From assembly GCF_022867805.1 (NCBI RefSeq), contig NZ_JALIFO010000002.1:584093-648092 (forward strand): a stretch of DNA of 64,000 nucleotides, read 5' to 3'. Positions 35,857-44,901 of this stretch are shown piece by piece. The translations under genes and the position numbers were made by a program. The stretch comes from Cuneatibacter sp. NSJ-177 (GTDB lineage Bacteria > Bacillota > Clostridia > Lachnospirales > Lachnospiraceae). The number at the start of each line of letters is the position of its first letter. Position 1 is the stretch's first letter. Under the pieces are notes generated by a model that did not search any database, was not told where the DNA came from, and saw nothing but the letters and a program-made list of their open reading frames with translations.

Positions 35857-37716
35857 TTATTCTAATTCCTCTTTATTTCCCTCACTGCGGATTTCCTTTA
35901 AAAACCGTTCGCCGTACTTTTGGAATTTAAACTCTCCCACACCGGGAACCGACAGCATTTCCGCTTTCGTCGTCGGCTGCATCCGGCACATATGCGTCAG
36001 GGTTTTATCGGAAAATACCACGTACGGAGGCACCTGTTCTTCCTTTGCAATCGCCATCCGAAGCGACCGCAGCGTCTCAAATTGAGCCTGCTCCTCATCG
36101 GATAACACAATGCCCGCCGTCTTGCTTTTTTTCAGCTTGCGGCCGCTCTTTTTGCCCTCGCTCTTCTCCGGCTCCCTGGCCATCTTCATAACCAGTTCTT
36201 CTTCCCCGTCGAGGAGTCCTCTGGACTTTGCCGTCAGCTTCACCACCGCGTACTCATCGTTTGTCACCGTCAGATATTCCTGCAGCAGCAGATAATTTAA
36301 AATCTGGCGGAGCTGATAGACCGGTGTCTTTGCCTCACATCCATAATAAGGGTTCTCATCCATGCGGTAATTCCGGATCTTCGCCGTGTTGGCCCCCCGC
36401 AGCGTATCCAAAATCACATTGGTTCCATACCGCTGGCGGCAGGACTCCACGCAGCCGGTCAGCGCCCGCGCCGTTTCGGTCACATCCACCGTCTCAAACT
36501 GGGTCAGGCAATTCCCGCAGTTTCCACAGTAATTTGCCCCGTATTCTCCGAAATAGCGCAGGATATAATCCCGCAGGCACTCATTGGTGAAACAATAAAA
36601 GGTCATCTTCCGCAGCCGCTCCCGGTCCCGCTCTTTGATGATCTCCCGCGTCACCGCATCCAGTTCCCGGTTATCCTGGTTATTTTCTATGAAGAGCTGG
36701 TTCGTAATCACATCCTGGCCGCCGTAAAAAAGGATACACTCCGCAGGTTCTCCGTCCCGCCCGGCGCGGCCCGCTTCCTGATAGTAGCTCTCCATATCCT
36801 TCGGCATGCTGTAGTGAAGCACAAAACGGACATTGGACTTATCGATTCCCATGCCAAAAGCATTGGTCGCCACCATGACCGGCGAGCGGTCAAAGATAAA
36901 GTCCTCCTGATTTTTCCGCCGCTCTTCATCCCGAAGGCCGGCATGATACCGGGTGGCCGGAATTCCGTCATCCTGCAGGCGGCTGCAAACCTCCTCCACA
37001 TGCCTGCGCGTCAGGCAATAGATGATCCCGGAGGCGCCGGGATGAGCGTCAAGGTAGGCCTTGACCGCCGCGTACTTATCTTTCGGCGTCTCCACTCCGA
37101 AAAAGAGATTTGGCCGGTCAAAACCGGACGTCAAAACCGTGGGTTCCCGCAGCATCAAGATGTCCATGATATCGTCGCGGACCTCCTTGGTCGCGGTGGC
37201 CGTAAAGGCGCTGACCACCGGCCGTTTTGGCAGGCTTTCGATAAAATCCACGATTTTCAAATAACTGGGCCGGAAATCCTGTCCCCACTGGGACACGCAG
37301 TGGGCTTCGTCCACGGCTACCATGGAGATTTCTACACTCCGTGCAAAGTCCAGAAAGGCTGCGGTGGCAAGCCGCTCCGGAGCCACATAGATGATGGGAT
37401 ATTTGCCCTCCCCGGCCAGCCGTAGCGCTTTTGCATACTGTCCCGGCGTCAGGGAGCTGTTTAAAAATGCGGCCGAAATCCCCGCCTGGTTCAAAGCTCC
37501 CACCTGATCCTTCATCAGAGAGATCAAAGGGGAGATCACCAGGGTAATCCCCGGCAGCATCAGGGCCGGGACCTGATAGCACAACGATTTGCCCGCGCCG
37601 GTCGGCATGATGCCGAGGGCGTCCCTCCCCTCCAGGATACTGTCGATCAGGACCTCCTGCCCGGTCCGGAATGCGTCGTATCCAAAATATTTCTTTAGTA
37701 CCTGTTCCTTCGTCAC
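35857..37716 (-). CDS. recQ: ATP-dependent DNA helicase RecQ
   Basis: This 619-residue helicase unwinds DNA 3' to 5' in recombination and fork repair. Domains in order: DEAH helicase core with Walker [12 protein letters not shown] and [10 protein letters not shown], second RecA-like domain ([15 protein letters not shown]), RecQ zinc site (CFTNEC...YCGNCGNC), winged helix, and a C-terminal HRDC domain ([20 protein letters not shown]). The start is GTG at 37716, with GGAGG 7 nt upstream and overlapping the stop of the preceding truncated gene. Confidence 0.95.
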   Translation of the reverse strand: MTKEQVLKKYFGYDAFRTGQEVLIDSILEGRDALGIMPTGAGKSLCYQVPALMLPGITLVISPLISLMKDQVGALNQAGISAAFLNSSLTPGQYAKALRLAGEGKYPIIYVAPERLATAAFLDFARSVEISMVAVDEAHCVSQWGQDFRPSYLKIVDFIESLPKRPVVSAFTATATKEVRDDIMDILMLREPTVLTSGFDRPNLFFGVETPKDKYAAVKAYLDAHPGASGIIYCLTRRHVEEVCSRLQDDGIPATRYHAGLRDEERRKNQEDFIFDRSPVMVATNAFGMGIDKSNVRFVLHYSMPKDMESYYQEAGRAGRDGEPAECILFYGGQDVITNQLFIENNQDNRELDAVTREIIKERDRERLRKMTFYCFTNECLRDYILRYFGEYGANYCGNCGNCLTQFETVDVTETARALTGCVESCRQRYGTNVILDTLRGANTAKIRNYRMDENPYYGCEAKTPVYQLRQILNYLLLQEYLTVTNDEYAVVKLTAKSRGLLDGEEELVMKMAREPEKSEGKKSGRKLKKSKTAGIVLSDEEQAQFETLRSLRMAIAKEEQVPPYVVFSDKTLTHMCRMQPTTKAEMLSVPGVGEFKFQKYGERFLKEIRSEGNKEELE

Positions 37717-37988
37717 TTCTGTTCCTCCGTTTCCCCCCAAGACCGTTTTTGTTCCACCTCGATCAGGTAGATCTTTCCTTTCAGCCGGTTCAGTATCTCA
37801 TTGGTCTCCGCTCCCCTTCCAAGAGAAAGATCCCCCAGCACCATCACCTCGTCCCCGCGGCGCATCCGCCGGTTCCACTGCTCCACCATAAAATCATTCA
37901 TTTCCTGACCAGAGCCAAATCCCCGCCTGTCCATCTGGTTATTCAGCGATTCGTGAAAGAAATGCAAATCGGATATATAATATCTCAT
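37713..37988 (-). pseudogene. Truncated metallophosphoesterase
   Basis: The frame starts well (AGGGGTG before ATG; MRYYISDLHFFHE with the D-x-H metal motif) and continues with a second metal motif (VMVLGDLSLGR). At residue 77 the sequence LKGKIYLI should run into the catalytic GNHD block of calcineurin-like phosphoesterases, but instead reads [15 protein letters not shown] and stops. The remaining half of the domain is missing, and the stop overlaps the recQ start. A deletion joined the gene fragment directly to recQ; the fragment can hardly be active but still carries the recQ ribosome site. Confidence 0.8.
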
Positions 37989-38247
37989 TGGAACACCCCT
38001 TTCCTCTTTTTCCATGAGATTCACGGTACAAATTCTTTATCTGTTTTTGCGCCTTCCTGCGGCCTCTATTTTCATTTCCCGTGTTTGTCCCCTAATTCTT
38101 GCCTTTTATTGCTGATCTTTCCCACGCTCCAATTATTTATTATACTGGAAAAACAGCGATATGATAAGTCTGGTCTTTCCTTTGTCCTCCAACTATAATA
38201 GAAGGCGGAACTATTTTCGACAGTATTAGTCAAAAGGAGGGAGCCCC

Positions 38248-38649
38248 ATGAAAATTTCATACGACGATTTTTTTCTTGTCCTGCCCGACAACAAGCGGCG
38301 CCGTGAATTTGCCGTCACGATCAGCGAGGCCGGCCGGTTTTGCCTGAACAGCAGTCTCCGCCAGGAAGTCGGCGAATCCGCCCTGGAAATTTTCATGTCC
38401 AGAGATTACAACACCGTGCTGATGAGGTTAAAAGAAGGTGGACTCCGGATAAACAAGAATGGATATTTTAACTCAAAGCTTCTGATCAAGGAAATGGCGG
38501 AGAAAAAAATCAGCCTGCCAGCACATTATATCATGGAATGGGAAAAAGGAGAAAAATTTTGGATTGGAAAACGGGAACAACACCTGATTCCCCTCTCTGC
38601 AAAAAAACGGCAAGCCTCAAAAATTGTGAAACTGGAGGAATTTGTATAA
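38248..38649 (+). CDS. Hypothetical protein, 133 residues
   Basis: An excellent AGGAGGG precedes the ATG by 7 nt. The protein is soluble, basic at the C-terminus (KKRQASKIVKLEEF) and begins MKISYDDFFLVLPDNKRRREF. I do not recognise the family. The next gene starts immediately after its stop (TAAATG), so the two are translationally coupled and probably act together. Confidence 0.7.
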   Translation: MKISYDDFFLVLPDNKRRREFAVTISEAGRFCLNSSLRQEVGESALEIFMSRDYNTVLMRLKEGGLRINKNGYFNSKLLIKEMAEKKISLPAHYIMEWEKGEKFWIGKREQHLIPLSAKKRQASKIVKLEEFV

Positions 38650-39192
38650 ATGAAACTGCCAGAAGCGCCGGAGGTTTATGAAAAACTGATTCATAATATC
38701 TGCCGGGAATATATCGGCCCGCTGGACTTTGGGGAAAGAGAATCGCTGGCCTGGGCGGCCTTGTTCGTGGCCTTTCTGACCTATCCCCCGCACCTGTACA
38801 GGGAAGAAGAGTATATACGGAAATGTATTTTTGAAGCGTTTGACCTGGCCCGCCGGAAGGCCAACCAACGATTTCATCTAGAGACGCCGTTTCCCTTTGA
38901 CCGCACCGGCGAAGCTGCCGGACTTGCCCTTGGCACAGACGTATTTTGCCGCTCAGAGGCCTCTCCGGAACAAGATGTGATTTTTCTGGATTTTCTCGAC
39001 ACACTGAGCCGGGAAGAACGGATCACCGCCTTGTGTTTCGCCCACAGATGCGACCGGCAGGATATCCTGGAAATGCTGCGCTGGCATCCGCAGAGGCTGG
39101 AGCGGCACATGGAAGAGATCCGGCAGAAATGGCGATGGTATCATCTCGAAGGGGAGGCCGGTGATTGGGCTCTCCGCCATGGCAATCCATAA
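38650..39192 (+). CDS. Hypothetical protein with sigma-region-4-like C-terminus
   Basis: This 180-residue protein directly follows the gene above, and GGAGG lies at the end of that gene, 11 nt before the ATG. The C-terminal part (FLDTLSREERITALCFAHRCDRQDILEMLRW) has the rhythm of sigma-factor region 4 or another helix-turn-helix, but no region-2 block is evident. The N-terminal half has an aromatic stretch (SLAWAALFVAFLTYPPHLY). A diverged sigma-like regulator is possible; I would not assign it. Confidence 0.6.
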   Translation: MKLPEAPEVYEKLIHNICREYIGPLDFGERESLAWAALFVAFLTYPPHLYREEEYIRKCIFEAFDLARRKANQRFHLETPFPFDRTGEAAGLALGTDVFCRSEASPEQDVIFLDFLDTLSREERITALCFAHRCDRQDILEMLRWHPQRLERHMEEIRQKWRWYHLEGEAGDWALRHGNP

Positions 39193-39204
39193 CCGGCTTA
39201 TCCT

Positions 39205-39240
39205 GCCTGCCGGCGGACCTTAAAAGCTCCGCCGGCAGGC
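39205..39240. terminator. Strong GC hairpin between convergent genes
   Basis: A 13-bp perfect stem (GCCTGCCGGCGGA and TCCGCCGGCAGGC, 10-nt loop) lies between convergent genes. No clear T-tract follows, so termination strength is uncertain. Confidence 0.55.
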
Positions 39241-39252
39241 GCGTCCCTGTCC

Positions 39253-39855
39253 CTAATCCACCCAAGGGCGGATCCGGTAAACGGCGCCGATGGACTCGCA
39301 GATCTTCCGGCATTCTTCCTCTTCGGCCTCGGTCAGGGTGGTGGCCACCGTCGTCAGCACCACCGTCGGCACATATCGGGTACAGTCCTTTGCAAATTGC
39401 AGCATGGCATCGAAGGAAATATCGCCGAATTTCGGCCGCACCAGCTCATGATATCGGTCCTTGTTCGGCGTATTCAGACTGATGGAAACCGTGTCGATCA
39501 GGCCGGCCAGCAGCGGAGCGACCGGCTTTTTATGAATCAGGTCCGCCAGGCCGTTGGTGTTGATACGGATCGGCTGGGAATAGTGGGCTTTACAGTATTT
39601 CGCAACTTCCAGCAGCACAGAAAGAGCCTCCATCGGCTCTCCAAACCCGCAGAATACAATCTCCCGGTAACGGGTCATATCAAATTTCGCAAACTCTGCC
39701 AGCACCTCTGAAAGGTCCGGTGTGTGCGCAAGCCACAGAGAGCCGGAATTTTCCATATGATCCCTGGTCTGCCGCAGACAGAACGTGCAGGCGCAAGGAC
39801 AATGATTGGTCAGATTCACATAAAGGCTTTCGCCCACTTCATATAAAATCGTCAT
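39253..39855 (-). CDS. TatD-linked radical SAM protein
   Basis: This 200-residue protein has the iron-sulfur motif CxxxCxxC in NHCPCACTFCLR, the GFGEP glycine motif (FCGFGEPMEAL) and SISLNTPNKDRYHELVRP. This is the compact radical SAM family usually linked to TatD nuclease genes, although no tatD gene is in this window. Its substrate is unknown. The second ATG (39855) is chosen because the first lies only 1 nt after AAGGG. Confidence 0.85.
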   Translation of the reverse strand: MTILYEVGESLYVNLTNHCPCACTFCLRQTRDHMENSGSLWLAHTPDLSEVLAEFAKFDMTRYREIVFCGFGEPMEALSVLLEVAKYCKAHYSQPIRINTNGLADLIHKKPVAPLLAGLIDTVSISLNTPNKDRYHELVRPKFGDISFDAMLQFAKDCTRYVPTVVLTTVATTLTEAEEEECRKICESIGAVYRIRPWVD

Positions 39856-39885
39856 TTCCATTCCCTTCCCGGTATCGATTCCGTT

Positions 39886-40719
39886 TTATTTTAATTTACA
39901 CAAAAACTCTTCAAAACAAACGCCGTCCGTCAGCGGCAAATCCATCTCAATGGAGCGCAGAATACACTTTTTGATAAAATTCGAGGCCTTTTTCACCGAC
40001 TCCCGGAACGGCACCCCATTGACCGCATCGGCGGCCACAATGGCGGAAAAGATATCCCCGGTGCCAGAGCGCTGGGTCCCTACCCGGTGAGTCCGAAGGA
40101 TCGCTGGTTTTTCCCCCTTTTCATAACAGTAATTGGCAATGAATTCTCCCTGAGGGATCCCGGTGATCACGATCTTTTCCGGCCCCTCCGCACAGAGGGT
40201 TTCCGCTAGCTGCCGCAGATCCTTCTTCCGCCAGCGGTCCGGCCGGTAAGGCGTATCCGTCAGTAGGCAGGCCTCAGTCAGATTCGGCGTCAAAATATCG
40301 GCATATCCCACCAGCTTCTTCATCTCCTGACACATCTCCGCCGTATAAGTCGCATAGGGCTTTCCGTAATCCCCCATAACCGGGTCCACGAGAATCCAGT
40401 TGTCGTCCCGGCCGAAATCCTGCAAAAAGCGGATTACGATTTGTATCTGTTCCTTGGACCCAAGAAAGCCCGTGCAGATGCCGGAGAACTGAAGGCCCAG
40501 TTTTTTCCACTCGTCAATGTACGGCTGCATCCGGTCCGTGTAATTCTCAAAGAAAAAGCTGGAAAATCCGGTATGGTTGGAAAAAATCGACGTGGGAACC
40601 GGGCAGCATTGAATCTTCATGGCGGATATAATCGGAAGGGCCACTGCTATTGAGCAGCGGCCGAATCCCGATATATCATTGATCACAGCAATTTTTTTCT
40701 GATGGTTATGAGAGGTCAT
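39886..40719 (-). CDS. Pyridoxamine/pyridoxal kinase
   Basis: This 277-residue ribokinase-fold enzyme phosphorylates B6 vitamers to make pyridoxal phosphate. It has the PdxY/PdxK-like N-terminus VINDISGFGRCSIAVALPI, the substrate-loop region SIFSNHTGFSSF, VDPVMGDYGKPY and the ATP anion-hole motif GTGDIFSAIV with the catalytic aspartate. It follows an ECF-type vitamin uptake component by 39 bp, which supports B6 salvage. Confidence 0.9.
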   Translation of the reverse strand: MTSHNHQKKIAVINDISGFGRCSIAVALPIISAMKIQCCPVPTSIFSNHTGFSSFFFENYTDRMQPYIDEWKKLGLQFSGICTGFLGSKEQIQIVIRFLQDFGRDDNWILVDPVMGDYGKPYATYTAEMCQEMKKLVGYADILTPNLTEACLLTDTPYRPDRWRKKDLRQLAETLCAEGPEKIVITGIPQGEFIANYCYEKGEKPAILRTHRVGTQRSGTGDIFSAIVAADAVNGVPFRESVKKASNFIKKCILRSIEMDLPLTDGVCFEEFLCKLK

Positions 40720-40758
40720 TTCCTCTCCTCCTTTACCGATTTCCTTCTCGAATCCGCG

Positions 40759-41277
40759 CTATGCCTCCCGGATGATCCGGCCGACATGGGCTTTTTCAAA
40801 CAAAAAGCCAACGGCGTAGAATAAGACGATGGCAAAAATTCCCTTGACCGTAAGCCCCGGAATCTGGGCCGCACCGGCCGCCAGGTTTCCGGCCAGGATG
40901 GTTCCCCCGATAAAATATCCGAAAACCATCTCCGCGATACCTACCACAGAAGCAATCAGTGTGCGGGGCGCCGCCATCCGGACTTCCCCTTTCTTCCTCG
41001 CCAGATAGCCGATCAGCAAACCCATCAGCGCCTTGGTGATCAGAGTGGTGGGAACCCACTGGGCATAGCCGGTCAAAAGATCCGCTAGGGCGGAACCGAT
41101 TCCTCCCGCCGCCGCGCCGGCCGCCGGTCCTAAAAATACGCCAACCAGCAAAATCACCGCATCCCCCAAATGCGCGTATCCCAAGGGAATCGGAATCTGA
41201 ATCACCATCGTGCCGATGCAAACCAAAGCAATGGCAAGAGCGCCAATGCTGATCTTTTTTGTCATATCCGTCTTCAT
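40759..41277 (-). CDS. ECF transporter S component, probably for vitamin B6
   Basis: This 172-residue membrane protein with about five or six spans has the S-component features ALAIALVCIGTMV and GYAHLGDAVILLVGVFLGPAAGAAAGGIGSALADL. It would bind the vitamin and dock onto a shared EcfAAT module encoded elsewhere. The co-transcribed pyridoxal kinase points to pyridoxine or pyridoxamine as substrate. The start at 41277 follows GGAGGG by 7 nt. Confidence 0.87.
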   Translation of the reverse strand: MKTDMTKKISIGALAIALVCIGTMVIQIPIPLGYAHLGDAVILLVGVFLGPAAGAAAGGIGSALADLLTGYAQWVPTTLITKALMGLLIGYLARKKGEVRMAAPRTLIASVVGIAEMVFGYFIGGTILAGNLAAGAAQIPGLTVKGIFAIVLFYAVGFLFEKAHVGRIIREA

Positions 41278-41289
41278 TTTTCTACCCTC

Positions 41290-41307
41290 CAAAGTGAACT
41301 CACTTTG
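41290..41307. promoter_or_regulatory. Palindrome next to the ribosome site of the B6 operon
   Basis: CAAAGTGA-AC-TCACTTTG is a perfect inverted repeat with 8-bp arms, just upstream of the ribosome site. The AAAGTG half recalls reported PdxR (MocR family) sites, from memory. Confidence 0.6.
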
Positions 41308-41376
41308 AAGCCGACGCGTCCTTTTCAAAGTAACTGTATCATAATAGAAAAATGCACTTTTTAAAACAGCCAGTTT

Positions 41377-41396
41377 TGGACATTTTAACCAGTCCA
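41377..41396. promoter_or_regulatory. Second inverted repeat upstream of the B6 operon
   Basis: TGGAC-N10-GTCCA lies within a stretch that also holds repeated CCAGT words, 100-120 bp before the ECF gene. Together with the palindrome nearer the start it may form a compound PdxR-like operator. No MocR gene lies in the window. Confidence 0.4.
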
Positions 41397-41409
41397 GTTG
41401 CAGTAACCC

Positions 41410-42222
41410 CTACGCTCCTTTTGTTCCGATCTGCTCTCCCAACCTGACCGGGTACTCCTCGCCCCGTGCGGTCGCGTTCAAAATCTCTTCTTTGATCTTT
41501 ACGGCATCCCGCTGCAGCAGCAGGAGAATCGTCGATCCGCCGAACTCGAACCGGCCTTTTTCCTGTCCCCGCAAGATCCGCCCTTTTCCCGGCTGATCGT
41601 TGCAGATCCGTCCCACCAGCATAGCGCCGACTTCCATCATCACCATGTCCCCAAAATTCTCGGTCCGGAGCACCGTATATTCCCGGCTGTTCTGCCGGTA
41701 TACCGGGCACGCCTCGGTGGCGATGGGCTGCACGGTGTGGAGAATCCCCGGCAGAAAGCGATTCTCACTCTTGATCCCGTTGTCCGGATAGCAATAATGG
41801 TGGTAGTGGGACGGCGTCAGCCGGAAAATCAAACACTGCCCGCCGGAAAAAGCCTCGGCCAGCCCGCGGCTCTTCAGCAAGTCAAAAACCGTATAGTAGG
41901 AATCCTTGATGGCAAAGACCGACTGCCGGTCAATGGGAAGCGCAGTCAAAAGCCCGTCGCACGGAGCAATCAGGTGATTTTTATCCGGATCCACCGGGCG
42001 GATGTCCTCCTTCAAGTTCCGTACGAAAAAGGAATTAAAACAGGGCCACTCCTCTTTTCGATAGTCGGAAAGGTCCAGCCGGTTCTGCCGGATAAACACA
42101 GGAATCAGGAAACGGGAAGCCGGAGAATCCAAAAACCTGCCCACGGTTTTTGAGAGGGCAGGTTTTGTCAGCGCTTTTAGTAAACAGCGGCCTACAGGGG
42201 TGTGGTAGAGAAAGGTAAGCAT
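41410..42222 (-). CDS. psd: Phosphatidylserine decarboxylase proenzyme
   Basis: This 270-residue enzyme converts phosphatidylserine to phosphatidylethanolamine at the membrane. The self-cleavage site that generates the pyruvoyl cofactor is FEFGGSTILLL (GGST in place of the common LGST). Other family blocks are IAPCDGLLTALPID and FRLTPSHYHHYCYPDNG with the catalytic histidines. The gene overlaps the end of pssA by 31 bp, so the two steps of PE synthesis are coupled. Confidence 0.93.
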   Translation of the reverse strand: MLTFLYHTPVGRCLLKALTKPALSKTVGRFLDSPASRFLIPVFIRQNRLDLSDYRKEEWPCFNSFFVRNLKEDIRPVDPDKNHLIAPCDGLLTALPIDRQSVFAIKDSYYTVFDLLKSRGLAEAFSGGQCLIFRLTPSHYHHYCYPDNGIKSENRFLPGILHTVQPIATEACPVYRQNSREYTVLRTENFGDMVMMEVGAMLVGRICNDQPGKGRILRGQEKGRFEFGGSTILLLLQRDAVKIKEEILNATARGEEYPVRLGEQIGTKGA

Positions 42223-42845
42223 GCGATTCGATCTCCATATTTGTAAACTAAGAAAAATACAACGGTTCCAAAAGCAGCGACCAAAACAAGGCCGTGCATA
42301 TAAATCTTCTTTACTTTCATTTTGCTCAGGAAAGCCAGGCCCAAAACCAGCAAGGCGATATTATAGAATCGTACTACGGAAAATTTCGTCGGGATATCCA
42401 AAAGCAGCATGGTCGGAATCAGCAGCGACACATTGGTGACCGGAAGACCCAGATAATACTTTCGCTTACCGCCCTCCTCCTGTACCCGGTTCATCTCCTG
42501 AACGTTGAAATAGCCCAGGCGGATCACCGCAGCCAGAACATAGAAAAACATGCAGAAATAGCCGAATGCCGAGCGGATCCCAACCGCATAGCCGATCACC
42601 GCCGGGAATACGCCAAAGCAGACAAGATCACAGAGAGAATCAATCTGGATTCCAAAGTTTTTTGCATCCTCCGAACGCTTACAGGTCCGGGCAATCGCCC
42701 CGTCGAACATATCGCAGAATCCGCAGACCATCAGACAGAGAATGGCAATCCGAAGATTCCCTTCCATCGCCTGAACCATGCCGAGCACTGCGGACCCCAG
42801 GCCCACATAAGTAAGGATTACAGAATAGTTATAATAGCCAATCAT
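42192..42845 (-). CDS. pssA: CDP-diacylglycerol-serine O-phosphatidyltransferase
   Basis: This 217-residue membrane enzyme joins serine to CDP-diacylglycerol. The CDP-alcohol phosphotransferase signature DGxxAR-x8-G-x3-D-x3-D is complete in DMFDGAIARTCKRSEDAKNF followed by GIQIDSLCD. About six or seven spans follow. It starts within the stop of the flippase-like gene (4-bp overlap) and overlaps psd. Confidence 0.93.
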   Translation of the reverse strand: MIGYYNYSVILTYVGLGSAVLGMVQAMEGNLRIAILCLMVCGFCDMFDGAIARTCKRSEDAKNFGIQIDSLCDLVCFGVFPAVIGYAVGIRSAFGYFCMFFYVLAAVIRLGYFNVQEMNRVQEEGGKRKYYLGLPVTNVSLLIPTMLLLDIPTKFSVVRFYNIALLVLGLAFLSKMKVKKIYMHGLVLVAAFGTVVFFLVYKYGDRIACLPFSTTPL

Positions 42846-43918
42846 TTTGGCGTTCCTCCTGAATTCGTAAGATTGTTGGGGGGTGTTTGTGTTTTCTTCT
42901 TTTTGAACATTGTGGACAGTTGAATCCCGCTGATCACAATTCCGGACAGCAGCACCATCAGGTAAAAAGAAATTCCGCGGGAAAGCAAAACAGCCGATGT
43001 CAGAAGATGGTTTCCAAAAATAGGACCGAACAACACTAAAAAGGCTTTCTCACTGATCCCGACCGCTCCGGGCAAGGGCAGCATATCCACACACATCGAC
43101 AAAAGCAGCTGCACCGCCAAAAGCTGTGTGATTCCATATCCACGCAAGCCAAAGGAGCGATAGATCAAATAAGGAATGATTAACAACGCCAAACGTTGAA
43201 TCACCAATACCCCGAACGTACGGAGCACAATCACGGGATGGGCTTTCATGAAACTGGTGCAGCGCCGGTATTGGACGCTCTTCCGGGCCAAAGAAAACAC
43301 ATGGCGTTCCGCGTCTTTCACCAGATGCAGCTTCCCCAAGAGCCTTAAAACAGTGGTACTCAGGAAATAGACCAGCCGCTTCGAAAACAGCAGACAGCAA
43401 AGCCCGAAAATCAAAGCCACGTTTAAGACCAGGCCCAAGATAAACAGATAGCGCATCACAAAGATCTTTTCCGCCATCATCGGCCAGTTGATCAAAAAGA
43501 AAATCAGCGTAAGCATTAAAAAGGCCAGTTTATATAGGGCGGTAACCGCCAATAATATCACCGAGGAATCAGAGATGCTGTAACCATCTTGCTTCATGTA
43601 GACCAGCTGCATCGGCTGCCCGCCTGTGCTGGAAGGTGTCAGGGCACTGAAGTAAAATTCCACAAAAGAATACTTGAAGCACCGCCAGATTGACATCGAT
43701 TGTCCCAGTCCGTGCAGCAACACCCGGATACACCAGCCGCCGCAGAAAATATACAGCAGCATAGAAGCGACCGCCAAAAGGATGTAACCCTTTTTTGCGG
43801 CCATCACCGATGCCCAAACCATTGTGATGTTCCGGTCACGCAGCAGCAAATAGAACGTAACCCCCATCAGTGCCACGAGAACAGACATCTCCAGCACAAC
43901 TTTTTTGGGACGACTCAT
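42842..43918 (-). CDS. Flippase-like integral membrane protein (MprF N-domain/UPF0104 type)
   Basis: This 358-residue protein has about eight spans and matches the lysylphosphatidylglycerol-synthase transmembrane family: FKYSFVEFYFSALTPSSTGGQPMQLVYMKQDG near residue 90 and VDMLPLPGAVGISEKAF near residue 290 (motifs given as recognised words). MprF proteins flip aminoacyl-lipids; this one lacks the synthase domain. Its coupling to pssA and psd suggests a part in phospholipid traffic. Confidence 0.85.
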   Translation of the reverse strand: MSRPKKVVLEMSVLVALMGVTFYLLLRDRNITMVWASVMAAKKGYILLAVASMLLYIFCGGWCIRVLLHGLGQSMSIWRCFKYSFVEFYFSALTPSSTGGQPMQLVYMKQDGYSISDSSVILLAVTALYKLAFLMLTLIFFLINWPMMAEKIFVMRYLFILGLVLNVALIFGLCCLLFSKRLVYFLSTTVLRLLGKLHLVKDAERHVFSLARKSVQYRRCTSFMKAHPVIVLRTFGVLVIQRLALLIIPYLIYRSFGLRGYGITQLLAVQLLLSMCVDMLPLPGAVGISEKAFLVLFGPIFGNHLLTSAVLLSRGISFYLMVLLSGIVISGIQLSTMFKKKKTQTPPNNLTNSGGTPK

Positions 43919-44132
43919 AATTCAATTTTCCAATCTAGAGTATTCCGGACCTCACCAAAGTCCGCTTATTTATCAGGTTCCTACTGAACAGTTAGTATAT
44001 CATGAAATTCTTATTTTGTCTTTAAGAAATCCTAAATTTTATCGATAGAGCACAAATCTCCTTGAAATAATAGGCTATTGCGGTTAAAATTAGAGGGAAG
44101 CTCCAAAAGGAATTCAGAAAGGCAGGAACATC

Positions 44133-44549
44133 ATGAAAGACGAATCGTGCATTTTTTGTAAAATAGCCAATGGAGAAATCCCTTCCTCCACGATCTATGA
44201 GGACGAAAATTTCCGTGTGATCCTGGACCTGGGTCCGGCCAGCAGGGGCCACGCTCTGATTCTTCCCAAGGAACATTTTGCGGATGTCTGCGCCCTCCCG
44301 GACGGCTGGGCGGCAAAAGTTCTGCCTCTGGGCGCAAAGATCGGCGCCGCCATGAAAAAAGCGCTCGGCTGCACCGGTTTCAACCTGGTCCAGAACAACG
44401 GAGTCTCCGCCGGACAGACGGTCTTCCATTTCCATATGCACGTGATTCCCCGCTATGACGGCGCTCTCTCGATCGTTTCCTGGGAACCGGGAAAAGCGTC
44501 GCCGGAAGAGCTTGCGGAACTTGCAAAGGAAATCAAAGACGCGCTTTAA
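44133..44549 (+). CDS. HIT-family nucleotide-binding hydrolase
   Basis: This 138-residue protein has the Hint-type N-terminus CIFCKIANGEIPSSTIYED (CxxC zinc site), the segment GHALILPKEHFAD and the histidine triad HFHMHVIPRY. The family hydrolyses nucleoside phosphoramidates or dinucleoside polyphosphates in the cytoplasm. It stands alone and is closed by a terminator. Confidence 0.93.
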   Translation: MKDESCIFCKIANGEIPSSTIYEDENFRVILDLGPASRGHALILPKEHFADVCALPDGWAAKVLPLGAKIGAAMKKALGCTGFNLVQNNGVSAGQTVFHFHMHVIPRYDGALSIVSWEPGKASPEELAELAKEIKDAL

Positions 44550-44581
44550 CCCTACTGAGACCATGGCCGTTTTGAAGCAGA

Positions 44582-44620
44582 ATCATAAAAATTCCGGAAC
44601 ATAGCCGGGATTTTTATGAT
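44582..44620. terminator. Bidirectional terminator after the HIT gene
   Basis: ATCATAAAAATTCCGG and CCGGGATTTTTATGAT pair around a 7-nt loop. T-rich arms serve both the HIT gene and the convergent small gene. Confidence 0.75.
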
Positions 44621-44637
44621 TTCTGTCCCCGGAAACA

Positions 44638-44901
44638 TCAATCTTCTTCAATCACCTGGAGCTCTAAATAGTCAAAAGGAATGGTCTCCACAAAATTATC
44701 CTGGGAAAACCGCGTTTTTGACCGGCGCTGGAATTCGTTTACATTCTGGTCCAGCCAAATCGGAACGCTCAAGTCAAACTCCATACACAAATCATGGAGC
44801 GCCTCAAATATCTTGGTAGTCCGGGTCTGATCCGAAACATTCTCAATCACAGAATCCCGAACCAGCCGGTTCTCTTTCCAAATTTTTCCCCAAATCCTCA
44901 T
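44638..44901 (-). CDS. Small conserved-looking protein, 87 residues
   Basis: The protein begins MRIWGKIWKENRLVRDSVIE and contains FSQDNFVETIPFDYLELQVIEED. I recall close relatives in many Lachnospiraceae but no assigned function. It is acidic, soluble and without cysteine clusters. Its start overlaps the stop of the MarR gene by 4 bp, so the two are co-translated. Confidence 0.75.
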   Translation of the reverse strand: MRIWGKIWKENRLVRDSVIENVSDQTRTTKIFEALHDLCMEFDLSVPIWLDQNVNEFQRRSKTRFSQDNFVETIPFDYLELQVIEED

